64,000 nt of DNA from Stachybotrys elegans. Its lineage: Eukaryota; Ascomycota; Sordariomycetes; Hypocreales; Stachybotryaceae. Location of the stretch: the NCBI GenBank assembly GCA_020746835.1, contig JAGPNK010000009.1, positions 682,001 through 746,000 on the forward strand, given 5' to 3'. Shown here one piece after another: positions 1-11,210 of this stretch. The translations under genes were made by a program, and so were the position numbers. Below the pieces are notes generated by a model. It had not been told where the DNA came from. It did not search any database and saw only the letters and a list, made by a program, of their open reading frames with translations. How positions within the stretch are numbered: the stretch's first letter is position 1; each line of letters starts with the position of its first letter.

Positions 1-36
1 CGTTATAATAAGCATCATGCCTAACACGCGCTATAG

Positions 37-1770
37 CCCAAAGGTGCCAAACCACATCACCTCGTCTTCCTTGCCGATCCGCAGATCATCGATCCTCACA
101 CATATCCCGGCCGTCCCTGGCCTCTATCCAGCTTAACCTTCTTCATCACCGACACCTACCTTAGACGCGGCTACAAGGCTGTGCAGACGCAGCTGCATCC
201 CGACTCCGTCTTCCTCCTAGGCGATCTGTTCGACGGCGGGCGGGAATGGAAGACGCGGCGAGGCGAGTTTGTGGACCCGCCCCTGGGACGTGCGAAGAGG
301 GCCAAGGACGAACTTGGTCAGCTAGACAAGTGGCATCGCAAGTACGGGGAGGACTTCTGGCTGGCCGAGTACAAGCGCTTCGGCGACATCTTCTTCGACA
401 TGTGGAACATGGGCGGCGACACTCCGGGATCCTGGCAGCGGGGGAGGAAGCTCGTGGCTAGCCTGCCCGGAAACCACGACCTCGGGTTTGGCGCGCAGGT
501 CCAGGCGCCCGTGCGAGACCGCTTCACCACTTTCTTCGGCGACCTGAACCGCGTGGACGTAGTGGGAAACCACACTATCGTGTCGGTGGATGGCCTCTCG
601 CTGAGCGCCGGGTCCTCTGAATACAAGGACTCGCACGACCTGCGGCCCATTTATGAGCCCGTCAACGACTTCCTCGAGCATGTCAAGGCGTACAAGCGCA
701 AGGCCGTGCAAGAGGAGCTGGGCGTGTGGTACGGCCCAGAGCGGGACCTCCGCTACGCCCAGGAAGTCGAGGAGCTGGACACGGCGGATCTGGGCCGCTT
801 CCCGCAGCGGGACCCCGGCGCGGCGGGTTCGGAACTGCCGACGATTCTGCTCACTCATGTGCCTCTGTATCGCGCGCCGGGCACACCGTGCGGACCGAAG
901 CGCGAGCACTGGCCTCCCGCGAAGCCGCCCAAGGGCCAGGCGGAGCCCGTCGTGCCGGACCACCGCAACGCCATCAGCATTTCGGCCGGGTATCAATACC
1001 AGAACGTGCTGAGCGAGCAGGACTCGGTCAAGCTGGTCAAGAGCGTGGGCAACGTGGTCCACGTCTTCTCAGGCGACGACCACGACTACTGCGAGCTCGT
1101 GCACGGGCCGACCAAGGACAATGTGCGCGAGATCACCGTCAAGAGCATGAGCATGGCCATGGGTGTGCCGACGCCTGGCTTTGTCATGGCTAGCTTGTAC
1201 AACCCTGTGGATGAGCACGGGAAGCCCCTCTCGGGCGCCGCGGGACCTACGCTGCAGACACACTTGTGTCTGCTGCCCAACCAGATACATACGTACATGC
1301 AGTACGTCTTCTTCCTCATGCTGACCCTCGTTATGCTCCTCGTGCGCGCATTCCTCGTCCCCGTGCTCAATCTGCAGCCCTTTGCGCTCGAGGCCGACGC
1401 CAGCGCTTCCAGCCCCACGGCGGGAGCCATGCTGCCTCTGTACCGGGAGAAGCAGAAGCTGGAGGCACGGCAGACGACGCCGTTTCGGTCGTCGTCGTCT
1501 TCATCCTCCTCCTCGCGGTCCGGGACGCGGGCACGGAGCTCCTCGCTGGCTGGCTCGGGTCAGTGGCAGCCGAAGCGCAGCAACAACCGCGGCGGCCCGC
1601 TGCCAGGCCCGCGCATCCACCTGGACGAGGACTTTTACGACGGCGGCAAGTCGTGGAAGGCCGGGCAGGTACGGGGGCGGAGCGTGCTGGCAACAGCAGG
1701 GAGGGAGATGTGGACGACGACGTGGAGGGTGACGTGGATGGCGGTGCTGTTCTGGGTATACCTAAACTGA
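37..1770 (+). CDS. Cdc1/Ted1 (PGAP5)-type metallophosphoesterase, 5' end outside window
   Basis: Calcineurin-like phosphoesterase of the Cdc1/Ted1/PGAP5 group. Known members are ER/Golgi membrane enzymes that remove ethanolamine-phosphate from GPI anchors. Visible metal-site motifs in order: LADPQ just after the exon start, GDLFDGG, GNHD, a THVPLY segment, and GDDHDYC near the end of the catalytic domain. A hydrophobic segment (about 1290-1370) follows, then a Ser-rich low-complexity tail, then a final Trp-rich hydrophobic stretch consistent with a second membrane anchor. The frame is open from position 37, right after a TAG acceptor with a CTAAC branch site at 21-25, so the start codon and earlier exon(s) lie upstream. 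An in-frame GTG at 181 is not the start, because the first metal motif lies before it. Confident on family; Cdc1 versus Ted1 not resolved. Confidence 0.85.
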   Translation, partial: PKGAKPHHLVFLADPQIIDPHTYPGRPWPLSSLTFFITDTYLRRGYKAVQTQLHPDSVFLLGDLFDGGREWKTRRGEFVDPPLGRAKRAKDELGQLDKWHRKYGEDFWLAEYKRFGDIFFDMWNMGGDTPGSWQRGRKLVASLPGNHDLGFGAQVQAPVRDRFTTFFGDLNRVDVVGNHTIVSVDGLSLSAGSSEYKDSHDLRPIYEPVNDFLEHVKAYKRKAVQEELGVWYGPERDLRYAQEVEELDTADLGRFPQRDPGAAGSELPTILLTHVPLYRAPGTPCGPKREHWPPAKPPKGQAEPVVPDHRNAISISAGYQYQNVLSEQDSVKLVKSVGNVVHVFSGDDHDYCELVHGPTKDNVREITVKSMSMAMGVPTPGFVMASLYNPVDEHGKPLSGAAGPTLQTHLCLLPNQIHTYMQYVFFLMLTLVMLLVRAFLVPVLNLQPFALEADASASSPTAGAMLPLYREKQKLEARQTTPFRSSSSSSSSSRSGTRARSSSLAGSGQWQPKRSNNRGGPLPGPRIHLDEDFYDGGKSWKAGQVRGRSVLATAGREMWTTTWRVTWMAVLFWVYLN

Positions 1771-2659
1771 GAGGGAGGTGCGTTCACTACTCAACTTTTC
1801 CTAGGAACAACAGACTATAAAGGGAATGTGTATGAATATTGGGACGATGGAAACACGGGCATTTTGGGGGTTGGATGGGCTACTATCGAGTTTGCGTATG
1901 GAAAACAGCACGCCTGTGCTGGTAGATTTGCCCGCCTTTGGTTGTCTTTGGACCAACGCATCCGACTATGATTCGGAGCGCTGGATGAAATATTCTATTC
2001 TAATACCGCACACTAGGGCAACTTCCTAGACGTCGAGAACGTGTGTATAGAGACAGATTCTTGTGAGAATGTAGGCATGTCTTCTTGTTATTCTGAACCA
2101 ACTTTACGGCTTATGGCGGTGCCCAGTTTCCAGTTTTGCCAGGAAACCCCCTGATTGCAAAGAGTCATTATAATGACAAGGAATATCAGCTCGTCGGTGA
2201 TAGATCGTAAGAGGCCAAGCTAGCTAGGCAAATGCCCTCTCTTCTCCTGCCATACATTGTATGGCTAGTGTAGACTGCTGTATAACGTGTTTATCGGTCA
2301 ATGCCTGAACAGGTAGCACGTACACACCTACAACCCAGACTTGTGGTACTATTGTCATTATGTCTGGGGCAACGCTGACAGCATGTGGAGTGGAAGCAGC
2401 TGCTTGGGAACTAGCCCCTGACATCCCACAAGGTACAGAGTCTAGGTTGGGAATAACGATGCGCCTCCATCTGTTGGTTTTGTTGCAAGGCTCTATATCT
2501 GACCGTAATCATTTGCAATGCCAGTACTTCTATAGTAAATGGGATATAAGTATGTCTGTTGTCCAGTTGTCACGTTCGATCCTCTTGTGTGTCTTATACC
2601 AGTAGTGACTCTGCCCCTAAGTATTAACCCTCTGCTAGTTTCTTTTTTCGCTGAACAAT
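1771..2659. other. Intergenic, no gene recognised
   Basis: Only short AT-rich open frames without start context, splice partners or recognisable motifs. It probably holds the 3'UTR of the phosphoesterase and the degraded promoter of the pseudogene that follows. Confidence 0.5.
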
Positions 2660-3935
2660 ATGGCGTTGGATATCGATACCATATACGACAAAGCCATTGC
2701 ATCTGGCATGCTTCCCGGCGTATCCTACGTCGCAGGAGACAAAGATGGTAAGCACCTGTATCCGCCTAGAAGCGAGACTTTTGACTACCCATACGCAACT
2801 CCTGACTCTACGCTCAGGAAACATTCTGTATTCCAAGTCGATGGGCAGAGCAAGTCTCAAGGAGGGCTCAGACCTCGCCTTCATAGATTCTACCATGGGC
2901 ACAATCGCATCGATGGTCAAGATCATGACGTCTGTAGCCGTGCTGCAGTGCGTCAAGGACGGTTGGCTGCATCTAGACAATAATATTAAGTCCCTTCTGC
3001 CCAATATTGGAAAGTATGGTGTTATAACGGCCTTTGATGATGCCACTAACTCGGCTGTCCTTGCACCTAACACTATGGCTATCACGCTTTGCATGCTGTT
3101 GTCTTATACTTCTAGACACTAGTATGACTGGTTTAGCCTATCTCTCACCAAATGGAAAGTATCCCGTGGAGGAAGCATGTGGTCTGGATGGACTGTCGAG
3201 GAGAAGTCTACCTTGCCCCTTGTCTTCGTGCCAGGAACAAGCTTTGTGTATAGTGCCAGCCATGACTGGGTAGGCAAGGCCGTTAAGAAGGCAATAGGAA
3301 AGACACTTGAAGCATATATGGATGCCCGCATCTGGATACCGCTGGGTATCTAGGAGAACTTTAGCTTCTATCCTGAGCAGAAGGAAACTATGGCTCACTG
3401 CCTTGCCGCCATTAGCACACTTAATGAACAGGGCGAGCCACCTGCCGTCAATGCCTCGAGCTTCAATATACGCTTCGGTAGCACTGACTGCTTTAGAGGT
3501 AGGCCCTGCTGGGCAACCTTGTATACCTACTTGGCCTTCCTCTTCGCTATGCTATGCCGGGACTTAATACTTCTTGGCACAGTGTTATACAAGGAGCTCT
3601 TCTGGCCATAGCTTGACAAGCGGTATGAGCAGGCGCTCAACAAGTACATTGCGCAGTTGCCGATGTACACGCAGTTACTAGGACTGGGCATAGCACCGGA
3701 GCACCGTGTGACATAGACGCTGGCGGGCATGATACCCAAGCAGCGTATTAAGGGGCGTTGCTCTGAGGGAACGGTGATGTGGGCTGGTGCGACGACAAGT
3801 ATGTGGTTTATTGATCCTGAGGCTAGGACGTACGGAATAGCGTTGTGCCAGCTTCTGCCACCACTGTATCTGCCAGTGGTGGAACTTTATGGCAAGTTTT
3901 AATGGGCGGTATATCAGAAGTTTGGGAGGAAATAG
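2660..3935 (+). pseudogene. Decayed LovD/EstB-like serine hydrolase (beta-lactamase family transesterase)
   Basis: Exon 1 (2660-2747) and a 70-bp intron (2748-2817) are intact. From 2818 one frame runs about 370 codons with clear similarity to fungal beta-lactamase-fold esterases and transesterases: an STMGTIASMVK segment carrying SxxK (the nucleophile Ser and Lys are kept), then LLPNIGKYG, EEKSTLPLVF, GTSFVYSASHDW, FYPEQKE, STLNEQGEPP and MWFIDPEA. In-frame stops interrupt it at 3120, 3351, 3609, 3714 and 3900, before a final stop at 3933-3935. There is no frameshift at all. Several stops fit CAG/CAA to TAG/TAA or TGG to TAG, i.e. C:G to T:A changes, which suggests RIP-like mutation (inference). 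Relatives act in polyketide acyl transfer or ester hydrolysis; this copy cannot make a full protein. Confidence 0.85.
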
Positions 3936-5846
3936 GAGTTTGGCTTTGATGGTTGTGAGAAGCAAGGTGTATCTGTAAGTCTGCTCATGTGCATTTCTGT
4001 CGTTAAGTCTTACTATATGTACAGAAAGAACATTCGTATATCTGGCTCGACATATAGGAGGCTGGTTTTCTCTACATTGTGATGCCTCGGTCATGATGAC
4101 ATCAAGCACTCTTTTATCCACCTAGAACACGCAGTCTGGCAATCTAACCAACGAGAGCATGGTGCCATAAATAGATACAGCACGCAAGCATCTACGGTAG
4201 TACTGGCAGCTGCTGGCGACTTATAGTATGTGGTTAGAATCTTGATCTCTATCTCGAAGTCACGATACGTATCATGCCTACTCATGAGTCTTTCCTGTGT
4301 GGTCAGTCACTCGAAACGGGATCAACTCGAATGGTGACTAGCAAAGCTACATTACTCCCACCTAATCAGCCTCTACCTTGCAAGGCTATTCAGAGGCTGC
4401 CATGGATGCCAAAGTACCATAGGCACAGTCACATCCCAGGCATGAGGAGCTCTGGATCAAAATACTTGCGCCAGTGCATGAACACCGATCGACAGCGCCT
4501 TGCTGGCGCACTATGTAGACATACTAGGTAGGCTTTGACGATGGTGATGTGATGGTGGAGGGTGTATATCCAGACAGATGGAAATAGTTACACATGGCAT
4601 TGAGGAACGCTAAAAGACAAGGGCAGGTCCAAGAGATGAAGAGCAAGGGAGGGGCGTGTAAGCCAGGCATTACAAGTGATGAACCGCACCGGTCTGGTGT
4701 CCGATCTGTACAGCCATGATAATTCAACTTAGTAGCCTGTTCCGAGGGGAGGGGAGGGGAGAGGGCAGGTCCCAGCTGTTCGGGAAGTAAAATAAGTTTA
4801 GCAACCGGCGTAATCCGAAGCCTCAAGAGATGAAACACGAGGACGCCGCTATGAGGGGCAGAGCATAGGATGGGACTTTGAGGCTCTGTGTCTGAATGCC
4901 GGTGTGTCTTTTTAGTTGGTCATCCATAATTGTATCATTGTGGGGGGACGTAAGCAAAGTCAAAATCTAATTATAGACAAGGAAAAAGGTCACGCATACG
5001 GTACGGTATGATACGGTACGCGGGACGCATTTTGCCTATTCTCAAGTTGGGGGCTGAGCCTTTTCAGCCTCTATTGGCTCTGGGTGAACAGACGGACGGA
5101 CGGACGGACACGGGATAGACGCCGCAGAGCCGACTGTGGCATGGCACACACACACACAGAAACGGTGAGGTGAATACGAGCAGTAGATGCTGTTTATGGT
5201 GATGACGGGATGGGGAGCATCTTGGAGCTGGCTGTTTGGCTATCCTGGTGGGAGGTGCAACTGTGCATGGCCTGTTTGCCGAGGGATTGGACTTTTCATC
5301 ACCTTGGTAATAGCTGGCGCTCACGGCGGCTCTGGCTAGTTTGTACAAAATACCAAGTGCGGCGTGCGGAGTGCAGATAGCGTGTGCAGGTCGACGTGAT
5401 TCCCAGAGGGAGAGACGCCCGAGCGACGGGTTCATTGGATATGCTCTACCACCCTCCATTCTCGACAGGCTGCAGGTCGCCGATCCTATACTCCCTCCAC
5501 TTCCTTCCTCTGCCTTTGTTGGTGCTGGGCTACTTGATGGATTGAGATAAGTTGTTTGTTTGTTTGTTTGTTTGTTTGCGCTGCTTTGCTTTGAGTCCCG
5601 CTCTGCCTCGGGGGACCTCAGCTCGAGGATCATTCGGGATGTTAACGAGGGATCCCTTCCTCTCCCTCCATGCTTCCCTTTACCCTTTCCGCCTGCCAGG
5701 GGAGGAGGAGGAGGAGGAAGAGGAGGTCAGTGTGTCTCTCCCGCCGGGCGTGGAGGAGCCCGAATGAAATGGGAGGAGTGAGACGCACGGGCGGAGGGCG
5801 AGGCAGTGAGAGAAAGGCAAGACGGAGAGCAAAGGCATAGGACGAT
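3936..5846. other. Intergenic, low-complexity
   Basis: No coding signal seen on either strand. Contains short simple repeats: a GGAC/GACG run near 5093-5110, (GTTT)n at 5551-5578 and a GGA-rich stretch near 5700-5727. The last few hundred bases probably include the 3'UTR of the CDC26-like gene on the minus strand. Confidence 0.5.
5551..5578. repeat. (GTTT)n microsatellite
   Basis: About seven tandem GTTT units, with GTTG as the first copy. Intergenic. Confidence 0.9.
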
Positions 5847-6110
5847 CTACCGGCCCCCGCGCCTGGTGGAGGAGACGCCTATGCGGTCGTCGCGGGCACG
5901 ACGGACGCGGACGTGGGGATCGGGACTGGACTGGACACCCTCCATGGAATGGGCCTCGGGCCCGGTGTGGGCATCGCCGGGCTGCGCGTGGGCGTAGACG
6001 GCGACTCTGGCGGCATGGGCAGCCTCCTGTGCTTCACGCTCGCGACGGTCCTCGTACGCAGCCAGATCCTCCGATGTTATCTGGAGGGTAGTAGGAGGCC
6101 GGCGGAGCAT
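5847..6110 (-). CDS. CDC26: CDC26-like anaphase-promoting complex subunit
   Basis: Intronless 87-residue protein beginning MLRRPPTTLQITSEDLAAYE. This matches the conserved N-terminus of fungal and animal CDC26: MLRR followed by a short hydrophobic strand and an acidic helix (EDxxxYExRR). CDC26 inserts this N-terminus into the TPR groove of APC6/Cut9 and stabilises that APC/C subunit. The helix is followed by an Ala/Arg-rich tail ending in basic residues. The start is fixed by the MLRR motif at 6110-6108; the open frame extends upstream only through a CA repeat that would encode poly-Thr/His, not part of any CDC26. Length fits the family. It is the only gene recognised between 4 and 11 kb. Confidence 0.75.
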   Translation of the reverse strand: MLRRPPTTLQITSEDLAAYEDRREREAQEAAHAARVAVYAHAQPGDAHTGPEAHSMEGVQSSPDPHVRVRRARDDRIGVSSTRRGGR

Positions 6111-6112
6111 GG

Positions 6113-6113
<1 letters not shown>

Positions 6114-6147
<34 letters not shown>
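6114..6147. repeat. (TG)17 dinucleotide repeat in the CDC26-like leader
   Basis: Seventeen perfect TG units on + (CA on the mRNA strand), ending three bases before the CDC26-like ATG. The repeat forms the immediate 5' leader of that gene. Confidence 0.95.
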
Positions 6148-6150
<3 letters not shown>

Positions 6151-9100
6151 GGTAGATATGAGGATGGTAGGGGTGGCTCAGAGGATTGGCGAGATCCGGA
6201 TGAGAGGATGCGATAACGGTAATGCCAATGACAATAATAATGGTGATGAATCCAACTGGTCAGTAGTGGGCAGGAAACGGAGAAATGCAGGTATCTGTAA
6301 GCGTGGGTTTGTTTGTGTATGTACCTGCAGCCTGGAGAGGTTAGGCTTAGGAGGTGCCTGGCTGTTTGTGGCGGTGGGCTACGAGGTGTGGCTGTGGGGC
6401 GAAGCAAGCCACCAGCAGCCACCAGTCATCAGCCATGGATGAAGAAGAAACTCGGTCGGTCCACGAACACCAAGCGACGCTCAAAACAGACACCAGCCCT
6501 GCTGCCGAGCACTATTGCTGGCAGGTCGGATGCAAGCGACGCTGGGCTTGCAGAACACACTGCAGCTACTAACTCACGAACAGCAGGAGGGGCTCGTCCA
6601 TCACGCAAAAATACCCAGCAGAGCAAACGGGCAGAGTCTAAGGCAGGCGAAGGAATCCCACCCTGGCAAGCCGCGATTATCGCCAGGATCGAAATCGATA
6701 TTCTAGCCCAGGTCCCCATTCCCTTCCCGTGGCTAATTCGGGATATGTGCCGAGGCTCGTTGGCCAGATTCGATTTGCCATTGCTGGGAGGAGAATCGCA
6801 TCCCCCCTCGCTGCCCACGCACTAGCAAACGGACAGAAGAGGGAAGCGACATGGAGGAAGGAATTGATGGGATCAATTCACGTGAAGACAGTCGATGGTG
6901 GTGAATGGCTTCCTGGGTCTGAGGCGATACTACCTCGATGAGACGCAGAGGAGGGAGTAGGAGGGGGGTGTGCGACGCGCGCTCAACAGGTAAAGGTGAA
7001 AGGGCATGTATCCAAGACAGAAAGGATCGTGGGGGAGGGGAGCAGCTGATCGGCAGCCCTTCTTCCCAGGCTGGCGAGCCTCACCCCTCGCTGATGCTAC
7101 CACGATCCCAGGACACAGTGAAGGAGAGGGTGTGGCCATGGTGCCTGCTGCAGCAGTGTGAAAGAGAGGAAGCATACGTTTCAACATGGCCACCAGGCAC
7201 CAGCTGAAGGGAAAAGAAGTCCTACAGTACTCCGTACATGCAGCTCGGATGTCGCATCCCACCCTTGGAAACAGCACATTAGCTTTGCCCGCCATGGCGA
7301 TTGGTGGGTTTTATCCTCGCCCTCCTCTTTATTCTGCGCCGTATCACGACAGCAGCAGCTCTCCTTCTCCTCGCGCAGCCAACACGCAGAACATTGTCAG
7401 CTGCCCTTCCCCCCCCTCCTTTTAGTTGTGGCCAGCAGGGCGGGTTGCGCCTCTTCAGCTCTCTCTCTGTGTGGAACTTTTCTGGACTGGTAGGTTCTGC
7501 GCCGCGGCATACATCAGACGAAGAGCATTGCAGTGCCGCGCGTGCGGGTGCGGCACGACAACGACCTTTTGTGCGTGGCGCGCGGCGAGGATTGAACGAG
7601 CCAAGGGGGCCCGCGTCGCCCGCCGCCCATCTTGATGCGGCGGGGAGGGCGTGGAGAGTGATAACCTTGTTTCGCCCACGAGGCAGAAAGGATGATGATA
7701 GCATCGCATCGTCTTTACTTTGTCAAACAGGCACTGCGTTACAGAAGGGATAGCTCGGATCAGCTGGACCGAGCGTCCCCTCAGGGCCTGGAACCGGTTT
7801 CCCCTTGACCTATACCATACGGTATCTTTCTCGTCTTCTGTGTCTAACCCGCGCCTGTCGAGGTTACAGGTGGTTTCGTGGCAGAGGCACAGCCATGCAT
7901 GCATGTCCTGGCCATCGGTATTGCATACACCCGTCTGCAGAAGAGAGAGAGAGAGTAGCACTTTTGAATGCAGCGTTGCTGGTCGTAATCTATACCCAAA
8001 GCAACGTGCAATGCAACTCTCGTGATGCATCTCATCGAGACCTTGGGTCTTGGACGGTGTTGTTTCCCGTTTTATACGCTGATATGAGAACATGCCGCGA
8101 GGAACAACAGCAACACCACGTTGGTCGATGATGGCTTCTACTGTTTCTTCTTTTTGATACTGTGCAAGAGGAGGGCCAATGGCTTTCGGGGCAGCCGATG
8201 GCGCATGCGAGCCAAGCAGAGCAGAGCAGGATGCGATTCCCTTGAGTGCCAATCGCCGCATTCTTGTGCCCGTGCCCTGACGAAACACACACAACATATA
8301 GACGGAGCGAATTGTCTGCGAGGAAAAGCCGAGGCCACCCGTTCGCCTCCAGACCGAGGCATCCTACAGTACCATAGAAGAATATGCAGGTACCTACCCA
8401 AAGGCAGCATCCGTCGACATGCAACGCCCGCAAAGCAAGGCCTGCTGCAAGTTGCTCTGCCATGGCCGTGGCCACAGAAAAGAAGAGGTAGGAGGCAGAA
8501 TACAGCGTCTCTTCGCGTGCAACGATCCACAACGACTGCAACTTGGACCCCGATGCACACACCCAGCGCAGCCCCCTTTATCTTGTTCGCGCATGCATGT
8601 GCCTGGGCAGCCCCATGCCCCGTCAACTGGGGATACATAGGTTCTTCTCTTATTCCATGTGCTGTGTCGTTTTGTTGGTTTGACAACTCGCGTTCGAGGT
8701 CGCCGAACAAAACTCCTCCTCCTCACGACGCACACCGCAATCTCGGCAGATCAGGACCAAGGAGAAACAATCGTCGCCAATCTTAGATACATAGCGCGAA
8801 AACGTCGTTTCTGGGGAGGGAGGGGGGGGGGCTGGGCGTTCTTTTGGCCCCCCTGGTATGAAGAACATGGAGCCATGGACACAGAGAGAGAGACCGACAG
8901 ACAGGCAGAGAGAGAGACATGTCTGCTTTCTGCGCGTCACCCATATCGAAATTGGATCCCTGCGCCGCTAGACGAGGGGGGCCAAAAAAACAACACACCC
9001 ATGCCCTTGCCTTACCCTGCCACCATGCCAGGCCCTGGGCCCTGGGCCTGGTGCTCGCGGGAGGAGGGCGTGTGGAATTCTCCATGTCCTCGACGGCTGG

Positions 9101-11210
9101 CCCCATACAGTGTCCGGCAGACGTATGTACACCTTTTCCTTTGGCCTCTGTCTACGAACCCAGTTTGCAACGGTTCCCGTCCACAGAACCGTAATACTGC
9201 TCACAACTCCAGCCGTCTCCTCTGCCTCTCCCCAAGACACGGCGCCCGCCTCCCGTAAGCTCAATCTCAATCTATCCAGTCCACCCGTTCCCGTTATTAC
9301 CAACTATTTCCCTCCATGCTGGCATATATCCTCCGCAATTATTAGCCCATCATCATCATCATCTGCGGCCGCTCCCACGTACATACAACTCGGCTGCACA
9401 ATTGCGCGCGCGCAGCATGCATACTACTGCCGGACGTCTCCAATTTCCAAGCTCCCATCTCCTCCTCGTCCCCGCCAACCGCCAACATCCCGCCCAGCCT
9501 TGCCGTGCCGACCGCTACCGTCACCGGTTGTCTCTCTCTTCGCCGTCTTACTCTTGCTCTGTATTCCTCGTCTCCTTTCAGTACCGCATGACCAGGCCCC
9601 AGTCCAATAACGGCACCGTCTCCGCCATTCTCAGCCCACGTTGTTCTCGTGAGGTTTCATTCAATTTCCCACAAACAAAACTCTCACACACACAAAAGAT
9701 ACAGCATGTACACACCTAGACACCCCCTACCTCTCTATCTCTATCTCTCTCTCTTGCCCTCCTTTCCGTCTCCAAAGTCCCTTTCTTCTCCGTCTCCAAT
9801 TCCTTCCCTCGGCACATCTCCCTTTCCCCTCAGCTCGCCGAAGGGTTCGTACAATTAATAATATCGCCGTCCATCGGTGATCAAGCCTGGGGCCCAGCCT
9901 GGACCAAAAACGAGCCTGCCTGTCTCTTATCCCTTGCCTGGTTCACGAGACTCGGCCAAACCCACCTCTCCCCTCCCCGGCAAGGGCTCCTCCCGATCAT
10001 GGTCTGCACACACCTCCACGGACAGCCCTTCTGGCTTATGTATGATGGGTGGAGGAGGCCCAGGTCTCCTCATCTCATCCCAGTCCAGCCCAGCCCATCG
10101 TTCATTCCTCCACCCGTGTATCCAGATTCTCCAACTCTCTAGCCTTTACCTCCCATCTAACTGATGCCTTTTTATCCGGCATCCTTGATCCTCAGTCAAG
10201 GTACTCATCCTCGAATTCCATCTTGAATATTCACCGTCAAACGAGTCTGTTACTCCTGCACGCCCCCCCTGGTCATAGCATTGGCCATGTCCTGACTCGA
10301 CATTTCCCTTTCAAGGGCCCTCTGTCGACTCGTCCCTACTCCCTAGCACATCGAGAGCCGCCTCCGTGTCCCCTGTAATCTTGCCCTCACTGCCTCCTAC
10401 CCGCCCCCCTACGTCGCATCACAACGACCATCTCTTTGTTCGGCAGCCTTTTAGCTGCTTATCCGGTGCTTCATACTCCCAAGTGACCTTGTGAGCTTGT
10501 AAGAGAATCCGCCGTCCATGCATGAAACCCCGAGTTCTTAGATCAGATTCCTTTACCCAACTTGCCCCTCAAAAGCGTCGAATCCCATATCGGCCAAAAC
10601 TGCAGGGGTTATGTACACTTTTGTGGTCGAGGCACATCACATCTCCGCGTCATCGTCACCAATCAGGCTTCCATTTGGGGGCCAAATGCACTACAGTCTG
10701 TAGAACTTCGTATTTTTAATAGAATGATGTGTTATTATCGCCTAAGGCGTGACGTTTTTTTTTGTCCTTGGCAGTGCGCCTGGCTCTCGCCCTCCTATAT
10801 CACATGTACAAAGATTTCGCTGCGTGTGCGCCATCGCTAACTGACGTGCGCCCGCCAAAGATGCCCTGATCCAGATACTAGATGATCCTTCTAGTGACGC
10901 CAACCTTGTGTAAAAAACTCCAAAGCGAATGTTGTGTGGCTGATGCATCCAGGTTCGTTATAGACAGGTAGAGAGACAAGAAGATAGAGATGATAAGAGA
11001 AAAAGACTGAGTGGTCCCAGGCTAGGTATCATAATCGACAGACAGAAGGTGGAGGGGTGAAAAATCGACAAATCATGACGCTGTGCTCCGCCGCCAATGC
11101 CAAGACGCAAGAAAATATGGTTGAGTAGGTTGAAAGGAAATGAGTGAGTGTGGGTGCGTATGTGTGTCCGTAGTAAGTGTTGCGCGTGATTTCGTTATTT
11201 GGATGCTCAT
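6148..11210. other. 5-kb stretch with no recognised gene
   Basis: Many open frames but none with family similarity, and none that joins convincingly across GT/AG introns. Composition changes along it: 7.2-8.7 kb is GC-rich mixed sequence; about 9.1-10.4 kb is strongly pyrimidine-rich on + (long CT and CCT runs), as in fungal promoters and leaders, although the next gene rightward is on the minus strand. The part nearest 11.2 kb should include the 3'UTR of that gene. Non-coding transcripts are possible but cannot be shown from sequence alone. Confidence 0.45.

Noticed and set aside
1826..2029. 67-codon ORF after the phosphoesterase
   Set aside because: Short, AT-rich, no motif; probably 3'UTR.
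6114..6147. CRISPR-like or satellite array at the TG run
   Set aside because: Plain dinucleotide microsatellite, no spacers; nuclear fungal genome.
7455..8297. 280-codon minus-strand frame
   Set aside because: No motif, mixed composition with many Cys/His/Arg, overlapping frames on both strands; no splice partners seen.
6148..11210. Transposable element remnants in the gene-poor stretch
   Set aside because: No transposase, reverse-transcriptase, integrase motif or terminal repeat could be seen in translated frames or by eye.
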